This document shows positions 1-8,103 of a stretch of DNA of 64,000 bases, in pieces; position 1 is the first letter of the stretch, and each line of letters begins with the position of its first letter. The notes beneath the pieces were generated by a model that saw only the letters and a program-made list of their open reading frames with translations, was not told the DNA's origin and searched no databases. The position numbers and the translations under genes were made by a program. Location: assembly GCF_040529335.1 (NCBI RefSeq), contig NZ_CP159534.1, positions 4,650,001 through 4,714,000 of the forward strand, read 5' to 3'. The DNA comes from Streptomyces sp. HUAS MG91. GTDB taxonomy: Bacteria; Actinomycetota; Actinomycetes; Streptomycetales; Streptomycetaceae.

Positions 1-28
1 TGTCAGTGGGGGAGTGCAGCATGGGGGC

Positions 29-706
29 ATGGCGACGGAACGGCGTGGTGCGGCGGCGAAGGTGAAGAGGGCGCGGCGGCCGGAGGTGCGGCTGCCTCCG
101 CTCGTGCCCTGGCAGGGCGCGGGCCTGGAGCCGGACGGGGACTACGACGGGGTGGAGTTCCGGGACATGGACTTCACCGGGCAGGAGGGGATCGGGGCGC
201 GGTTCATGGACTGCGCGGTGGAGGGGTGCGCGTTCGACGAGGCGGGGCTCGCGCGGGCCCGGATCATCGACTCGACGCTGACCGGGATCAGAGGCGTCGG
301 CACCGATCTGGCGGGGGCGACGCTGCGGGACGTCGAGGTGGTCGACGCGCGGCTCGGCGGTGTGCAGCTGCACGGGTCGGTGCTTGAGCGGGTGGTGATC
401 CGCGGCGGCAAGATCGACTGTCTGAACCTGCGCACGGCGCGGCTGAAGGACGTCGTCTTCGACGGATGCGTGCTGGTCGAGCCGGACTTCGGGGGAGCGC
501 GCCTGGAGCGGGTGGAGTTCACCGGGTGCGTGCTGAAGGAGGCGGACCTGACGGGCGTGACGCTGGTCGACGTCGACCTGCGGGAGGCCGCCGAGCTGGG
601 CATCGCGCGCGGGGTCGACCGGCTGGGCGGGGCCGTGATCTCGCACGGGCAGCTGTTCGACCTGGCGGGGGCGTTCGCGGCGCAGGTGGGGGTGCGCGTG
701 ATCTGA
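29..706 (+). CDS. Pentapeptide-repeat protein
   Basis: The protein of about 225 residues is made almost entirely of degenerate pentapeptide repeats of the A(D/N)LxX type. Examples are 'DLAGATLRDVEVVDARLGGVQL' split over five-residue steps and 'LKEADLTGVTLVDVDL', from about residue 35 to 200. This implies a right-handed quadrilateral beta-helix. There is no signal peptide or membrane segment. Family members range from DNA-mimic gyrase protectors to adaptors, and nothing here decides between them. The start is uncertain: ATG at 29 is used, but an in-frame GTG at 14 is equally open and neither has a clean ribosome site. The next gene lies on the other strand and converges with a gap of only 5 bp. 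Confidence 0.8.
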   Translation: MATERRGAAAKVKRARRPEVRLPPLVPWQGAGLEPDGDYDGVEFRDMDFTGQEGIGARFMDCAVEGCAFDEAGLARARIIDSTLTGIRGVGTDLAGATLRDVEVVDARLGGVQLHGSVLERVVIRGGKIDCLNLRTARLKDVVFDGCVLVEPDFGGARLERVEFTGCVLKEADLTGVTLVDVDLREAAELGIARGVDRLGGAVISHGQLFDLAGAFAAQVGVRVI

Positions 707-711
707 GGCCG

Positions 712-1212
712 CTACGGCAGGCGCGGGAAGCGGGCCTGGAGGTCCCAGATCGCCGGGTTGTCGGCCAGGTCCTCGTGCATGTCGGTGAGGTCGGCGATCA
801 GGTCGTGCAGGAAGTCCCGGGCCTCGCGGCGCAGCGCGGAGTGGGAGAAGGTCAGCGGGGGCTCGTGGCCCGGCATCCAGTCGGCCTCGATGTCGACCCA
901 GCCGAAGCGGCGCTCGAAGAGCATGCGGTCGGTGGACTCGGTGAAGTCCAGCTCCGCGTACTGCGGGGTCGCCGAGCGGCTGCCGCGCGGGTCCTTGTCG
1001 AGCTGCTCGACGATGTCGCACAGCGCCCAGGCGAAGTCCAGGACCGGCACCCATCCCCAGGCTGTGGACAGTTCCCGGTCGGCCTTGGTGTCGGCCAGGT
1101 ACACGTCGCCGCAGAACAGGTCGTGGCGCAGCGCGTGGACGTCCGCGCGGCGGTAGTCCGTCTGCGGGGGGTCCGGGAAGCGGCGGGAGAGGGCGTAGCC
1201 GATGTCGAGCAC
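712..1212 (-). CDS. Conserved hypothetical protein (Streptomyces family)
   Basis: The 166-residue acidic protein begins at GTG 1212. It is rich in Trp, Asp and Glu ('WGWVPVLDFAWALCDIVEQL', 'RMLFERRFGWVDIEADWMPG') and has no signal peptide or transmembrane segment. I recognise it only as a conserved actinomycete hypothetical and assign no function. It starts 22 bp after the stop of the senR-like response regulator on the same strand, so it may be the last gene of the senS-senR transcript. Its GTG lacks a good Shine-Dalgarno sequence, which fits translational read-on from senR. Confidence 0.75.
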   Translation of the reverse strand: MLDIGYALSRRFPDPPQTDYRRADVHALRHDLFCGDVYLADTKADRELSTAWGWVPVLDFAWALCDIVEQLDKDPRGSRSATPQYAELDFTESTDRMLFERRFGWVDIEADWMPGHEPPLTFSHSALRREARDFLHDLIADLTDMHEDLADNPAIWDLQARFPRLP

Positions 1213-1234
1213 GGGTCGATGGTGTCATGCCCGG

Positions 1235-1867
1235 TCACGGCAGCAGGCGCTGCTCCTTCGCGACCGCCACGGCGCCCGCCCGGGTGTCCACGCCGAGCTT
1301 GTCGTAGATCCGGCCCAGGTGGGTCTTGACGGTGGCCTCGCTGATGAACAGGGCCTTGGCGATCTCGCGATTGCCCAGGCCGTGGGCGAGCTGGGCGAGG
1401 ATGTCGCGTTCGCGGTCGGTGAGGGTGGGGCGGGGCTTGCGCATGTTCGCCATCACGCGGGAGGCCACCGGTGCCGAGAGGGCCGTCCGGCCTTGTGCCG
1501 CCGCGTGGATCGCCGCGAAGAGTTCTTCCGGGCGCTCGGCCTTGAGGAGGTAGCCCGTGGCGCCGGCCTCGATGGCGCGGGTGATGTCGGCGTCGGTGTC
1601 GTAGGTGGTCAGGACCAGGACGTGGGGGGTGGGTTCCGGGCCCGTGGTGAGGCGGCGGGTGGTTTCGACTCCGTCGATGCCCGGGCCCAGCTGGAGGTCC
1701 ATCAGGACGACGTCGGGGTGGAGTTTCGCCGTCAGCGCGATGGCTTCTTCGCCGGTGCCTGCCTCGCCGATCACTTCGATGTTCTCGGCGCTGTCGAGGA
1801 GGGCGAGGAGGCCCGCTCTGACGACCACGTGGTCGTCGCAGAGCAGGAGGCGGACCGGGGGTGTCAT
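1235..1867 (-). CDS. senR: NarL/FixJ-family response regulator, SenR-like
   Basis: The 210-residue regulator has a receiver domain (about 1-120) with the acidic pair D11/D12, phospho-acceptor D57 in 'VVLMDLQL', T87/T88 and K109. A LuxR-type helix-turn-helix follows at about 146-210 ('LTDRERDILAQLAHGLGNREIAKALFIS' region). The ATG at 1867 is chosen because GAGGAG lies 7 bases upstream; longer in-frame extensions run back into intergenic repeats. It follows its partner kinase on the same strand, but about 255 bp of repeat sequence separates them. With the divergent haem-binding gene at 3570 the set matches the known HbpS-SenS-SenR system, which senses haem and redox stress and controls hbpS and catalase-peroxidase genes. 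The symbol rests on this arrangement. Confidence 0.8.
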   Translation of the reverse strand: MTPPVRLLLCDDHVVVRAGLLALLDSAENIEVIGEAGTGEEAIALTAKLHPDVVLMDLQLGPGIDGVETTRRLTTGPEPTPHVLVLTTYDTDADITRAIEAGATGYLLKAERPEELFAAIHAAAQGRTALSAPVASRVMANMRKPRPTLTDRERDILAQLAHGLGNREIAKALFISEATVKTHLGRIYDKLGVDTRAGAVAVAKEQRLLP

Positions 1868-1904
1868 GTGTTGGCTCCTCGGGGTGGGCGGGTGGGTTTG
1901 TCGG

Positions 1905-2165
1905 GTGCGGGTGCGGGTGCGTGGGGGCTGGTCGCGCAGTTCCCCGCGCCCCTGTTGGGTTGTCGTTCGTCCGCGGGCCGGTGGCCGCTTCTCGCGCAGT
2001 TCCCCGCGCCCCTGAGGCATGCGCTTCGCGCAGCCTCTCCCTGAGGCAGCGCTTCGCGCGCCTCTCCGTCGGAGGCTGCGGTTGCGCGCCTCTCTGATGA
2101 GATGGCGCACGCAGTGCGCATCTCAGGGGCGCGGGGAACTGCGCGGCCAGCCCCCACCGGGGCCG
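1905..2165. repeat. Intergenic repeat cluster between senS and senR
   Basis: Three copies of the 20-base core cgcagttccccgcgcccctg or its complement lie at 1935-1954, 1995-2014 and 2124-2143. The third is inverted relative to the first two, so transcripts can fold into a long hairpin. A separate small palindrome at 2097-2123 (gagatggcgcac / gtgcgcatctc arms) sits at the tip. The third copy runs into the 3' end of senS and provides its stop codon. No gene is seen in this stretch. Confidence 0.85.
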
Positions 2166-3364
2166 CGGACGAGGGGGATCGAGGCGGAGAGGACGGTGCC
2201 CTCGCCGGTGGCGGACTCGATGGCGAGGTCGCCCCCGAGCTGCCGCACCCGGGCTCGCATGGCCGCCAGGCCGTGCCCCCGCACCCCGGGCACCACATCC
2301 ACCCCGGCATCGAACCCGCACCCGTCGTCGGCGACATCCAGCACCACCTGATCGTCCAGCAGCGTGAGCGTGACCGCCGCGCCGGAGGCCCCGGCATGCT
2401 CCCGTACGTTCGCCAGCGCCCCCTGCGCGATGCGCAGCAGCGCCGCCTCGACCCGGTCGGGAAGCCGTCCGAGCCCGGCCCGCTCACCGGCGTCGATGTG
2501 GACCCGCACCGTCAGCCGCTCCCCGGACTCGCGGGCGGCCACCGTGCGCAGCGCCTGTTCGAGACCGTGGGCCAGGTCGGCGGGGGCCAGATCCTGCACG
2601 AAGCGGCGGGCCTCGGTGAGGTTGTGGTCGGCGATGGACGCGGCGGTGTGCACATGGGTGCGGGCCTTGCCGGGGTCGGAGGCCCAGACCCGTTCGGCGG
2701 CCTGGAGCAGCATCTGCTGGCTGGACAGGCCCTGCGCGAGGGTGTCGTGGATCTCCATGGACAGCCGCTGCCGCTCGGCGAGGGTGCCCGCCCTGCGCTC
2801 GGCGGCGGCCAGCTCGCGGCGGGTGCGGATCAGGTCGTCGATGAGGGCGCGCTGCCGGGCCGCCTGCCGCTGCATCTGGAGGAAGACACCGGCGGCGACC
2901 ATGGCGACGATGGGCGGGCCGAGCACCAGGTCCGGGTCCCAGCGCCCGGCGAGCCGCACCTGGGAGGCGATGACCAGACCGGTCAGCAGCGCCACCAGGA
3001 TCAGCGCCGCGCGCGTGGGCAGGGTGCGCAGGCCGGTGTAGAAGAGCGGGATCCCGACCCAGGCGAAGCTCGGCGCGAGGACGACGAGCACCACGACCAC
3101 GGCGACCACGAGCGACAGCCACACCCGCTGCCGGACGGTGGAGCGGCGCGGGCCCGCCCAGGCGATCCCGACGACGTAGAGCACGGCGAGGACGGCGCTG
3201 AAGGCGATGATCCACGGGGTGCGGGCGCCGCCCGGGTGGCGCAGCAGGAAGCGGGCCAGGGCGACCGCGAGCAGCAGGAAGAACGCGGCGTGCATGAGGG
3301 CGGCGAGCCACCGGCTGTCCGTCGCCCCGGCCTCCGCGCCGGCGACGTCGTCGGACTCCCTCAT
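2123..3364 (-). CDS. senS: Membrane sensor histidine kinase, SenS-like
   Basis: The 413-residue HisKA_3-type kinase has an N-terminal block of about five hydrophobic helices (residues 20-165), a coiled linker, the phospho-acceptor His206 in 'MEIHDTLAQG', and a C-terminal ATPase domain with N-box-like 'ALANVREHA' and G-box 'DDGCGFD'. The ATG at 3364 has GGAGG 5 bases upstream. In the HbpS-SenS-SenR family, extracellular HbpS binds haem and modulates SenS autophosphorylation, and SenS then phosphorylates SenR. The last residues, 'GGGWPRSSPRP', are translated from an intergenic repeat copy at 2124-2155. The protein has therefore gained a repeat-encoded tail and stop codon. Confidence 0.8.
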   Translation of the reverse strand: MRESDDVAGAEAGATDSRWLAALMHAAFFLLLAVALARFLLRHPGGARTPWIIAFSAVLAVLYVVGIAWAGPRRSTVRQRVWLSLVVAVVVVLVVLAPSFAWVGIPLFYTGLRTLPTRAALILVALLTGLVIASQVRLAGRWDPDLVLGPPIVAMVAAGVFLQMQRQAARQRALIDDLIRTRRELAAAERRAGTLAERQRLSMEIHDTLAQGLSSQQMLLQAAERVWASDPGKARTHVHTAASIADHNLTEARRFVQDLAPADLAHGLEQALRTVAARESGERLTVRVHIDAGERAGLGRLPDRVEAALLRIAQGALANVREHAGASGAAVTLTLLDDQVVLDVADDGCGFDAGVDVVPGVRGHGLAAMRARVRQLGGDLAIESATGEGTVLSASIPLVRGPGGGWPRSSPRP

Positions 3365-3426
3365 GGCCACCTCCCGTACCGCTCCGAACTGGGCAAACAC
3401 TCCCATTGTCGAGGGTGGTCACGCCC

Positions 3427-3454
3427 CCGGGGTCAACCGATCGGATGACCCCGG
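3427..3454. promoter_or_regulatory. 28-bp dyad in the senS-hbpS divergent region
   Basis: A perfect inverted repeat, ccggggtca-N10-tgaccccgg, lies between the divergent senS (ATG 3364) and hbpS (ATG 3570). It is within promoter distance of both and has no T-run. An operator, most plausibly for SenR, fits better than a terminator, since no gene ends here. The assignment to SenR is inference from position. Confidence 0.5.
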
Positions 3455-3569
3455 CATCGGCCGCCCGGCAGCCGCCGAGCAGCCGGAACGCCGACGGGAA
3501 CGGGCCGGTTCCGGACCCAGCATGGAGTGCAGAAGGAACGCACGCCCCGCCCTCCAGGAGTTGAATCGC

Positions 3570-4121
3570 ATGGCCTCCCTGAAGAACATGTCCCGCCGCG
3601 CCCGCATCGCCACCGGCGGTGCCGTCCTGGCCGCCGTCGCCGCCGGCACCCTCGGCACGGTCTCCGCGAACGCCTCGGCCCCGGCCGCCGCGCCCGCCGC
3701 CAACGTGAAGAGCGCGACGACCACCACCTCCACGCACCTGACGATCGACGCCGCGAACAAGGCCGCGCAGGCCGCGCTGCACGCCGCCGAGAAGGAGAAC
3801 CAGAAGGTCTCCGTCGCCGTCGTCGACCGCAACGGCAACACGATCCTGACCCTGCGCGGCGACGGCGCCGGCCCGCAGTCCTACGAGTCCGCCGAGAAGA
3901 AGGCGTACACCGCCGTCTCCTGGAACGCGCCCACCTCCGAGCTGGCCAAGCGCCTGGAGAGCACGCCGAACCTGAAGGACATCCCCGGCACCCTGTTCCT
4001 CGCGGGCGGTGCCCCCGTCACCGCCAAGAACGCCCCGATCGCCGGCATCGGCGTGGCCGGCGCCCCCTCGGGCGACCAGGACGAGAAGTTCGCCCAGGCC
4101 GGCGTCGCCGCGCTCCGCTAG
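3570..4121 (+). CDS. hbpS: Secreted haem-binding protein HbpS (GlcG/HbpS family)
   Basis: The 183-residue precursor has a twin-basic N-terminus ('MSRRARIATGG'), a hydrophobic core and an Ala-rich cleavage region ending near 'SANASA', so it is exported. The mature part is a GlcG/HbpS (DUF336) domain: 'LTIDAANKAAQAAL', 'VAVVDRNGNTILTLRGDGAG', then the conserved C-terminal 'GGAPVTA...IAGIGVAGAPSGDQDEKFAQAG'. An ExxE pair is visible in 'YESAEKKAY'. Known HbpS forms an octamer outside the membrane, binds haem and iron, and signals to SenS. The ATG at 3570 follows CAGGAG by 9 bases. Its position divergent from senS-senR supports the name. Confidence 0.85.
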   Translation: MASLKNMSRRARIATGGAVLAAVAAGTLGTVSANASAPAAAPAANVKSATTTTSTHLTIDAANKAAQAALHAAEKENQKVSVAVVDRNGNTILTLRGDGAGPQSYESAEKKAYTAVSWNAPTSELAKRLESTPNLKDIPGTLFLAGGAPVTAKNAPIAGIGVAGAPSGDQDEKFAQAGVAALR

Positions 4122-4138
4122 ACCGGGTTGCCGGGTGA

Positions 4139-4275
4139 GTGCAGCCCCCAGGGGCGCGGGGAACCGCGCGACCAGCCACACTCGACCCGCACCCTCGAAC
4201 GCATGACACGCCCCTCCGGCGCGAGGTCACGGGGCTCTGCCCCGGACCCCGCTCCTCGATCGCCGGAGGGGCTTG
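4139..4275. repeat. Two repeat families downstream of hbpS
   Basis: One copy of the caggggcgcggggaactgcg family (variant with aaccgcg) lies at 4149-4168. A different repeat follows at 4231-4275 (ggggctctgccccggacc, then ccgctcctcgatcgccggag), which recurs at 53137-53181. Both are common in Streptomyces intergenic DNA. The first could act as a terminator for hbpS. The second ends about 15 bp before the ankyrin gene start. Confidence 0.7.
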
Positions 4276-4290
4276 ACCTGGAGCCCGCTC

Positions 4291-4887
4291 ATGAACGACC
4301 GCGACCGCACCCTGCTCGACGCCGCAGCCCAGGGCGACACCGAATCCGTCCGCACCGCGCTGGCGGCCGGCGCCGACCCCGGGACCCGGGACGCCCACCG
4401 CCGCACGCCCCTTCTCCTCGCCGCGCTGCACGACCACGTACCGGCGGCGGAAGCCCTCGTCGCGGCGGGCGCCGACCCGAACGCGCAGGACGACCGGTCC
4501 GACAGCCCGTGGCTGGTCACCGGCGTCACCGGCTCCGTCGCCATGATGCGCGCCCTGCTCCCGGCGGGCCCCGACCTGAAGGTCATCAACCGCTTCGGCG
4601 GCATCTCCCTCATCCCGGCGTCCGAACGCGGCCACGTCGACTACGTGCGGGCCGTGCTCCGCGAGACCGACATCGACGTCGACCACGTCAACCGGCTCGG
4701 CTGGACGGCCCTTCTGGAGGCCGTGATCCTCGGTGACGGCGGCCGCGCGCACCAGGAGATCGTCGAGCTGCTGATCACGGCGGGCGCCACCCCCGGCCTC
4801 CCGGACGGCGACGGCGTCACGCCCCTGGAGCACGCCGAACGCCGCGGGTTCACCCGGATCGCCGGTCTGCTGAGGGCCGTACGGTGA
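4291..4887 (+). CDS. Ankyrin-repeat protein
   Basis: The 198-residue protein contains about five ankyrin repeats: 'RDRTLLDAAAQGDTESVRTALAAGADP', 'DAHRRTPLLLAALHDHVPAAEALVAAGADPNAQD', and so on to 'DGDGVTPLEHAERRGFTRIAGLL'. It has no signal peptide and is probably a cytoplasmic protein-interaction module. The ATG at 4291 has GGAG 7 bases upstream; a TTG at 4273 is in frame but less likely. Its TGA overlaps the GTG of the next gene (GTGA at 4884), so the two are translationally coupled. The partner lipoprotein is extracytoplasmic, which makes direct binding between the products unlikely. Confidence 0.85.
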   Translation: MNDRDRTLLDAAAQGDTESVRTALAAGADPGTRDAHRRTPLLLAALHDHVPAAEALVAAGADPNAQDDRSDSPWLVTGVTGSVAMMRALLPAGPDLKVINRFGGISLIPASERGHVDYVRAVLRETDIDVDHVNRLGWTALLEAVILGDGGRAHQEIVELLITAGATPGLPDGDGVTPLEHAERRGFTRIAGLLRAVR

Positions 4888-6008
4888 AACGCCTCGCGCT
4901 CGCCGCGGCGGCCGCCGCCGTCCTGGCGGCGGGCTGCGCGACCCAGACCCCCCAGACCTCCGACACCCCCGGCCCCAGCGCCAGTACGACCACGAGCGCG
5001 AGCGCTCAACCGGACCGCGCGCCGCGCGGGACCCCGGCCGGCACCCTCCTCGTCGCCGACTTCGGCGCCGACACCGTCAGCTTCGTCGACCCCGACAAGG
5101 GGGTCACCGACACGGTGACCGTGGGCCGCGCGCCCTACGGTCTCGTCGTCGGTGACGACGGCCGGGCCTGGGTGGCCACCGCCGAGGGCGTCGCCGTCGT
5201 CGACACCGCCACCCGTGAGCGCGTCGCACGTGTCCCGTACGCGACGAAGCACCTCGGCCCGGTCACCGGCGGCGAGTACCGCGGCGGCGGCACGGGCATC
5301 GCGCTCGCCCCCGACGGCCGGCACGTGTACGTCGGGGTCAACGTCCCCGACGGGAACGGCACGTTGGAGACCGTCGACACCCGCACCCTCCGCGTCACCG
5401 ACACCGCCGGGGTCGGCCGCCGCCCCTTCGACGTGGACGTCTCGCGCGACGGCCGCGAGGTGTACGCGACGGACCACGACTCCTTCGACGTCACCGTCCT
5501 CGACACCGGCAGCGGCGACACCCGCCGCATCGAGGTCGCCCCCTACGGCACCGAGGGCGGCCTCGGCTCCTGGCTCAAGCCGCACTACACCGCCGTACGC
5601 CCCTCGGACGGGAAGCTGCTGCTGCCCTTCGAGGGCGAGAAGCTGGTCGTCGTCGACCCGGAGACGGGCCGTTCCCGCGTCGAGCGGATGACGGCGAACA
5701 CGCACCAGCACGGCGTCACCGTCACCCCCGACGGCACCCTGTTCGTCGTCGGCACCGGCCCCATCGACCCCGCCGAGGACGAGGGCCCGTCCCTGACCGT
5801 CCGCGCGAAGGACGGCCGGGAGAAGGTGATCCCCCTCGACGGTCCGCACGAGGACGTCGCCGTCTCCGCCGACGGCCGCACGGCGTACGTCACCGGCGGC
5901 TTCACCCGCGACGGCTACTGGAACGGGATCACCGTCGTCGACGTCGACAGCGGCGACACGCGCCGACTGGCGGCGGGGGAGCGGCCGTTGGGCATCGCCG
6001 TCCTCTGA
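4884..6008 (+). CDS. Beta-propeller (YncE/YVTN-like) lipoprotein
   Basis: The 374-residue protein has a lipoprotein signal with lipobox LAAGC (Cys at about residue 18) and then a Thr/Ser/Pro linker. From about residue 50 it has repeated propeller blades: 'GTLLVADFGADTVSFVDPDKG', 'GRAPYGLVVGDDGRAWVAT', 'GRRPFDVDVSRDGREVYATD', 'DVAVSADGRTAYVTGG'. These match the YVTN/YncE seven-bladed type. It should sit on the outer face of the membrane, probably as a binding or scaffold protein. No catalytic motif is seen. It is coupled by a GTGA overlap to the upstream ankyrin gene. Confidence 0.8.
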   Translation: MKRLALAAAAAAVLAAGCATQTPQTSDTPGPSASTTTSASAQPDRAPRGTPAGTLLVADFGADTVSFVDPDKGVTDTVTVGRAPYGLVVGDDGRAWVATAEGVAVVDTATRERVARVPYATKHLGPVTGGEYRGGGTGIALAPDGRHVYVGVNVPDGNGTLETVDTRTLRVTDTAGVGRRPFDVDVSRDGREVYATDHDSFDVTVLDTGSGDTRRIEVAPYGTEGGLGSWLKPHYTAVRPSDGKLLLPFEGEKLVVVDPETGRSRVERMTANTHQHGVTVTPDGTLFVVGTGPIDPAEDEGPSLTVRAKDGREKVIPLDGPHEDVAVSADGRTAYVTGGFTRDGYWNGITVVDVDSGDTRRLAAGERPLGIAVL

Positions 6009-6070
6009 CGGCCGTACCGGCAGCCGCAGGACACAGGACACAGGGCACAGGACATACGGGGCCATAGGGT

Positions 6071-7504
6071 GTGGGGGTGCGCAGACGCCCCCGCTCCCGG
6101 ACCCGCTCCCTCGCCCTGATCGCCGCCGCTCTGCTCTCCGTCGCGGCCTGCGGCGGCGGGGTCCACGGTTCGCCCGGCGCCTCGGGCCTGCGCGACCCGT
6201 ACTTCCCGAAGCTGGGCAACGGCGGCTACGACGTCAGCCACTACTCCCTGAACCTCGCCTACGACCCGGACACCCACCGCCTCAAGGGCACCGCCGCCAT
6301 CACCGCGACCGCCCGCCAGGACCTCAGCGCCTTCAACCTCGACCTGCACGGGCTCACGGTCACCGGGGTCACCGTCGACAAGAAGCGGGCGACGAGCCGG
6401 CGCGCCGGGAACGAGCTGACGGTCCGCCCGTTCGGCGAACTGCCGAAGGGGCACACCTTCCGTACGGTCGTGCGCTACTCCGGCGAACCCGCCACCATCA
6501 CCGACGCCGACGGCTCCGAGGAGGGCTGGCTGCGCACCGCCGACGGCGCGCTCGGCCTCGGCGAACCGACCGGCTCGATGGCCTGGTTCCCCGGCAACCA
6601 CCACCCTTCCGACAAGGCGACGTACACCATCGCGGTGAGCGTCCCGCAGGGCGTGAAGGCCGTGTCCAACGGGGAGTTGACGGGCACCAAGCGGTCCGCG
6701 TACGGCACGAGCACCACCTACACCTGGCGTGTCACCCAGCCGATGGCGAGTTACGTGGCCACGGTCGCGATCGGCAAGTTCGAGACGCACGCGTCCCGGA
6801 CGCCGGCCGGGCTGCCCGTGTACACCGCGGTCGACCCCGAGGAGGCGGAGGCGAGCGCCAAGGTCCTCGCCCGGCTGCCCGAGGTCGTCGACTGGGAGAC
6901 GCGGACCTTCGGCGCGTACCCGTTCTCCTCCACCGGTGCGATCGTCGAGCGCGAGGGCGACGCCGGGTACGCGCTGGAGACGCAGAACCGGCCCGTCTTC
7001 CCCGGCGCCCCCGATCTGGGCCTGCTCGTCCACGAGTTGGCCCATCAGTGGTACGGCGACTCGGTCACCCCGAAGACCTGGCGCGACATGTGGCTCAACG
7101 AGGGTTTCGCCACGTACGCCGAGTGGCTGTGGGAGGAGCAGCACGGCGGCGACAGCGCCCAGGACTCCTTCGAAGCGGCGTACGACCACGCGGCGGACTC
7201 GGCCGTCTGGGCCTTCCCGCCCGCCGATCCGCCGAGCGCCGCGCACATCTCCGACTCGCCGGTCTACGAGCGCGGTGCGATGGTCCTCCACCGCGTCCGG
7301 CAGACCATCGGCGACACCAAGTTCTTCGCCCTGCTGAAGAGTTGGCCCGCCGACCACAAGTACGGCAACGCCGACACCCACGACTTCACCGCGTACGTGG
7401 AGCACGCGAACCCCGCGAAGAGGACCGCGCTGGCCGAGGTCTGGAAGGACTGGCTCTACGGCAAGGGCAAGCCGGACGCGCCGGACGCGCCGGACGAGTC
7501 CTGA
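6071..7504 (+). CDS. M1-family metallopeptidase (lipoprotein)
   Basis: The 477-residue zinc aminopeptidase-like protein begins at GTG 6071 (GTG 6077 is an alternative). It has a lipobox 'SVAAC' after a basic, hydrophobic N-terminus. The N-terminal beta domain covers about 35-230. The catalytic domain holds HELAHQW (His321, Glu322, His325) and the third zinc ligand Glu344 in 'NEGFATYAEW'. The usual GAMEN exopeptidase motif is replaced by 'EREGDAGYALETQNRP'. Many actinobacterial M1 lipoproteins have the same short form without the large C-terminal ERAP domain. Its last 49 bases overlap the convergent GNAT gene. Confidence 0.88.
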   Translation: MGVRRRPRSRTRSLALIAAALLSVAACGGGVHGSPGASGLRDPYFPKLGNGGYDVSHYSLNLAYDPDTHRLKGTAAITATARQDLSAFNLDLHGLTVTGVTVDKKRATSRRAGNELTVRPFGELPKGHTFRTVVRYSGEPATITDADGSEEGWLRTADGALGLGEPTGSMAWFPGNHHPSDKATYTIAVSVPQGVKAVSNGELTGTKRSAYGTSTTYTWRVTQPMASYVATVAIGKFETHASRTPAGLPVYTAVDPEEAEASAKVLARLPEVVDWETRTFGAYPFSSTGAIVEREGDAGYALETQNRPVFPGAPDLGLLVHELAHQWYGDSVTPKTWRDMWLNEGFATYAEWLWEEQHGGDSAQDSFEAAYDHAADSAVWAFPPADPPSAAHISDSPVYERGAMVLHRVRQTIGDTKFFALLKSWPADHKYGNADTHDFTAYVEHANPAKRTALAEVWKDWLYGKGKPDAPDAPDES

Positions 7505-8016
7505 GCGGTGGGGGCCAGCGGCTTGCGCAGTACCCGGCAGGGGCGGCCGAGCCGGCGGTCGCGGCGGCGCGCGATCTCCTCGTAGCCGAGAGCGGTCCAG
7601 AAGGCGAGGCCGGCGGGGTTGTTGTCGAGCACGGCGAGCCGTACGGCGGTGCGGCCGGCCCGCCGGAAGCGCTCCTCGACGGCGAGCGCCGTGCCGCGCC
7701 CGTGCCCGCTTCGGTGGCGGCGGGCGTCGACGAGCAGCAGGCCGATCCACGGGTCCGGGTCGGCCGGGTCCGGATGGCGGGCGAGGGTCAGCGCGACCGC
7801 GACGAGCCGTCCCCCGGCGTCCCGGGCGAGCAGCGCCTCGGCGCCGGGCGCGGCCTGTTCCTCGGCGAGGGTGGCGGCGACCTGCTCCGCGGTGATCGCG
7901 TCGGGGTCGGGGAAGTCGCCGCTGAGCGCGAAGAACTCACGGTTCGAGGCGTACAGGGCGGTCAGCTCGGCGAGGAGGGGGCGGCCGGGAGGGTGGGTGA
8001 GGGGGCTGATGTCCAC
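7456..8016 (-). CDS. GNAT-family N-acetyltransferase
   Basis: The 186-residue protein has the GNAT core: strand 'WIGLLLVDARRHRSGHGRGTALAVEERFRRAG', with the acetyl-CoA pyrophosphate loop RxxGxG, followed by 'VRLAVLDNNPAGLAFWTALGYEEIARR', motif B typical of the RimI-like subfamily. The substrate is unknown. The GTG at 8016 has no clear Shine-Dalgarno sequence. The 3' end overlaps the M1 peptidase gene tail-to-tail by 49 bp, so the C-terminal 'SGASGASGLPLP' is read antisense to the peptidase 'PDAPDAPDES' codons. Confidence 0.82.
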   Translation of the reverse strand: MDISPLTHPPGRPLLAELTALYASNREFFALSGDFPDPDAITAEQVAATLAEEQAAPGAEALLARDAGGRLVAVALTLARHPDPADPDPWIGLLLVDARRHRSGHGRGTALAVEERFRRAGRTAVRLAVLDNNPAGLAFWTALGYEEIARRRDRRLGRPCRVLRKPLAPTAQDSSGASGASGLPLP

Positions 8017-8045
8017 GGGGAGAGCGTAGGCGTGGGCGAAAGGGG

Positions 8046-8073
8046 ACGGGCCCCGGAAGGATCCGGGGCCCGT
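8046..8073. terminator. Terminator hairpin downstream of terD
   Basis: A 12-bp perfect stem with a 4-base loop (acgggccccgga-agga-tccggggcccgt) lies just after the stop codon of terD and before the start region of the GNAT gene. It is GC-rich without a T-run, as is usual for Streptomyces terminators. Confidence 0.75.
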
Positions 8074-8103
8074 GCACCTCAGGAACTCTGGAACGCGGCT
8101 GCG

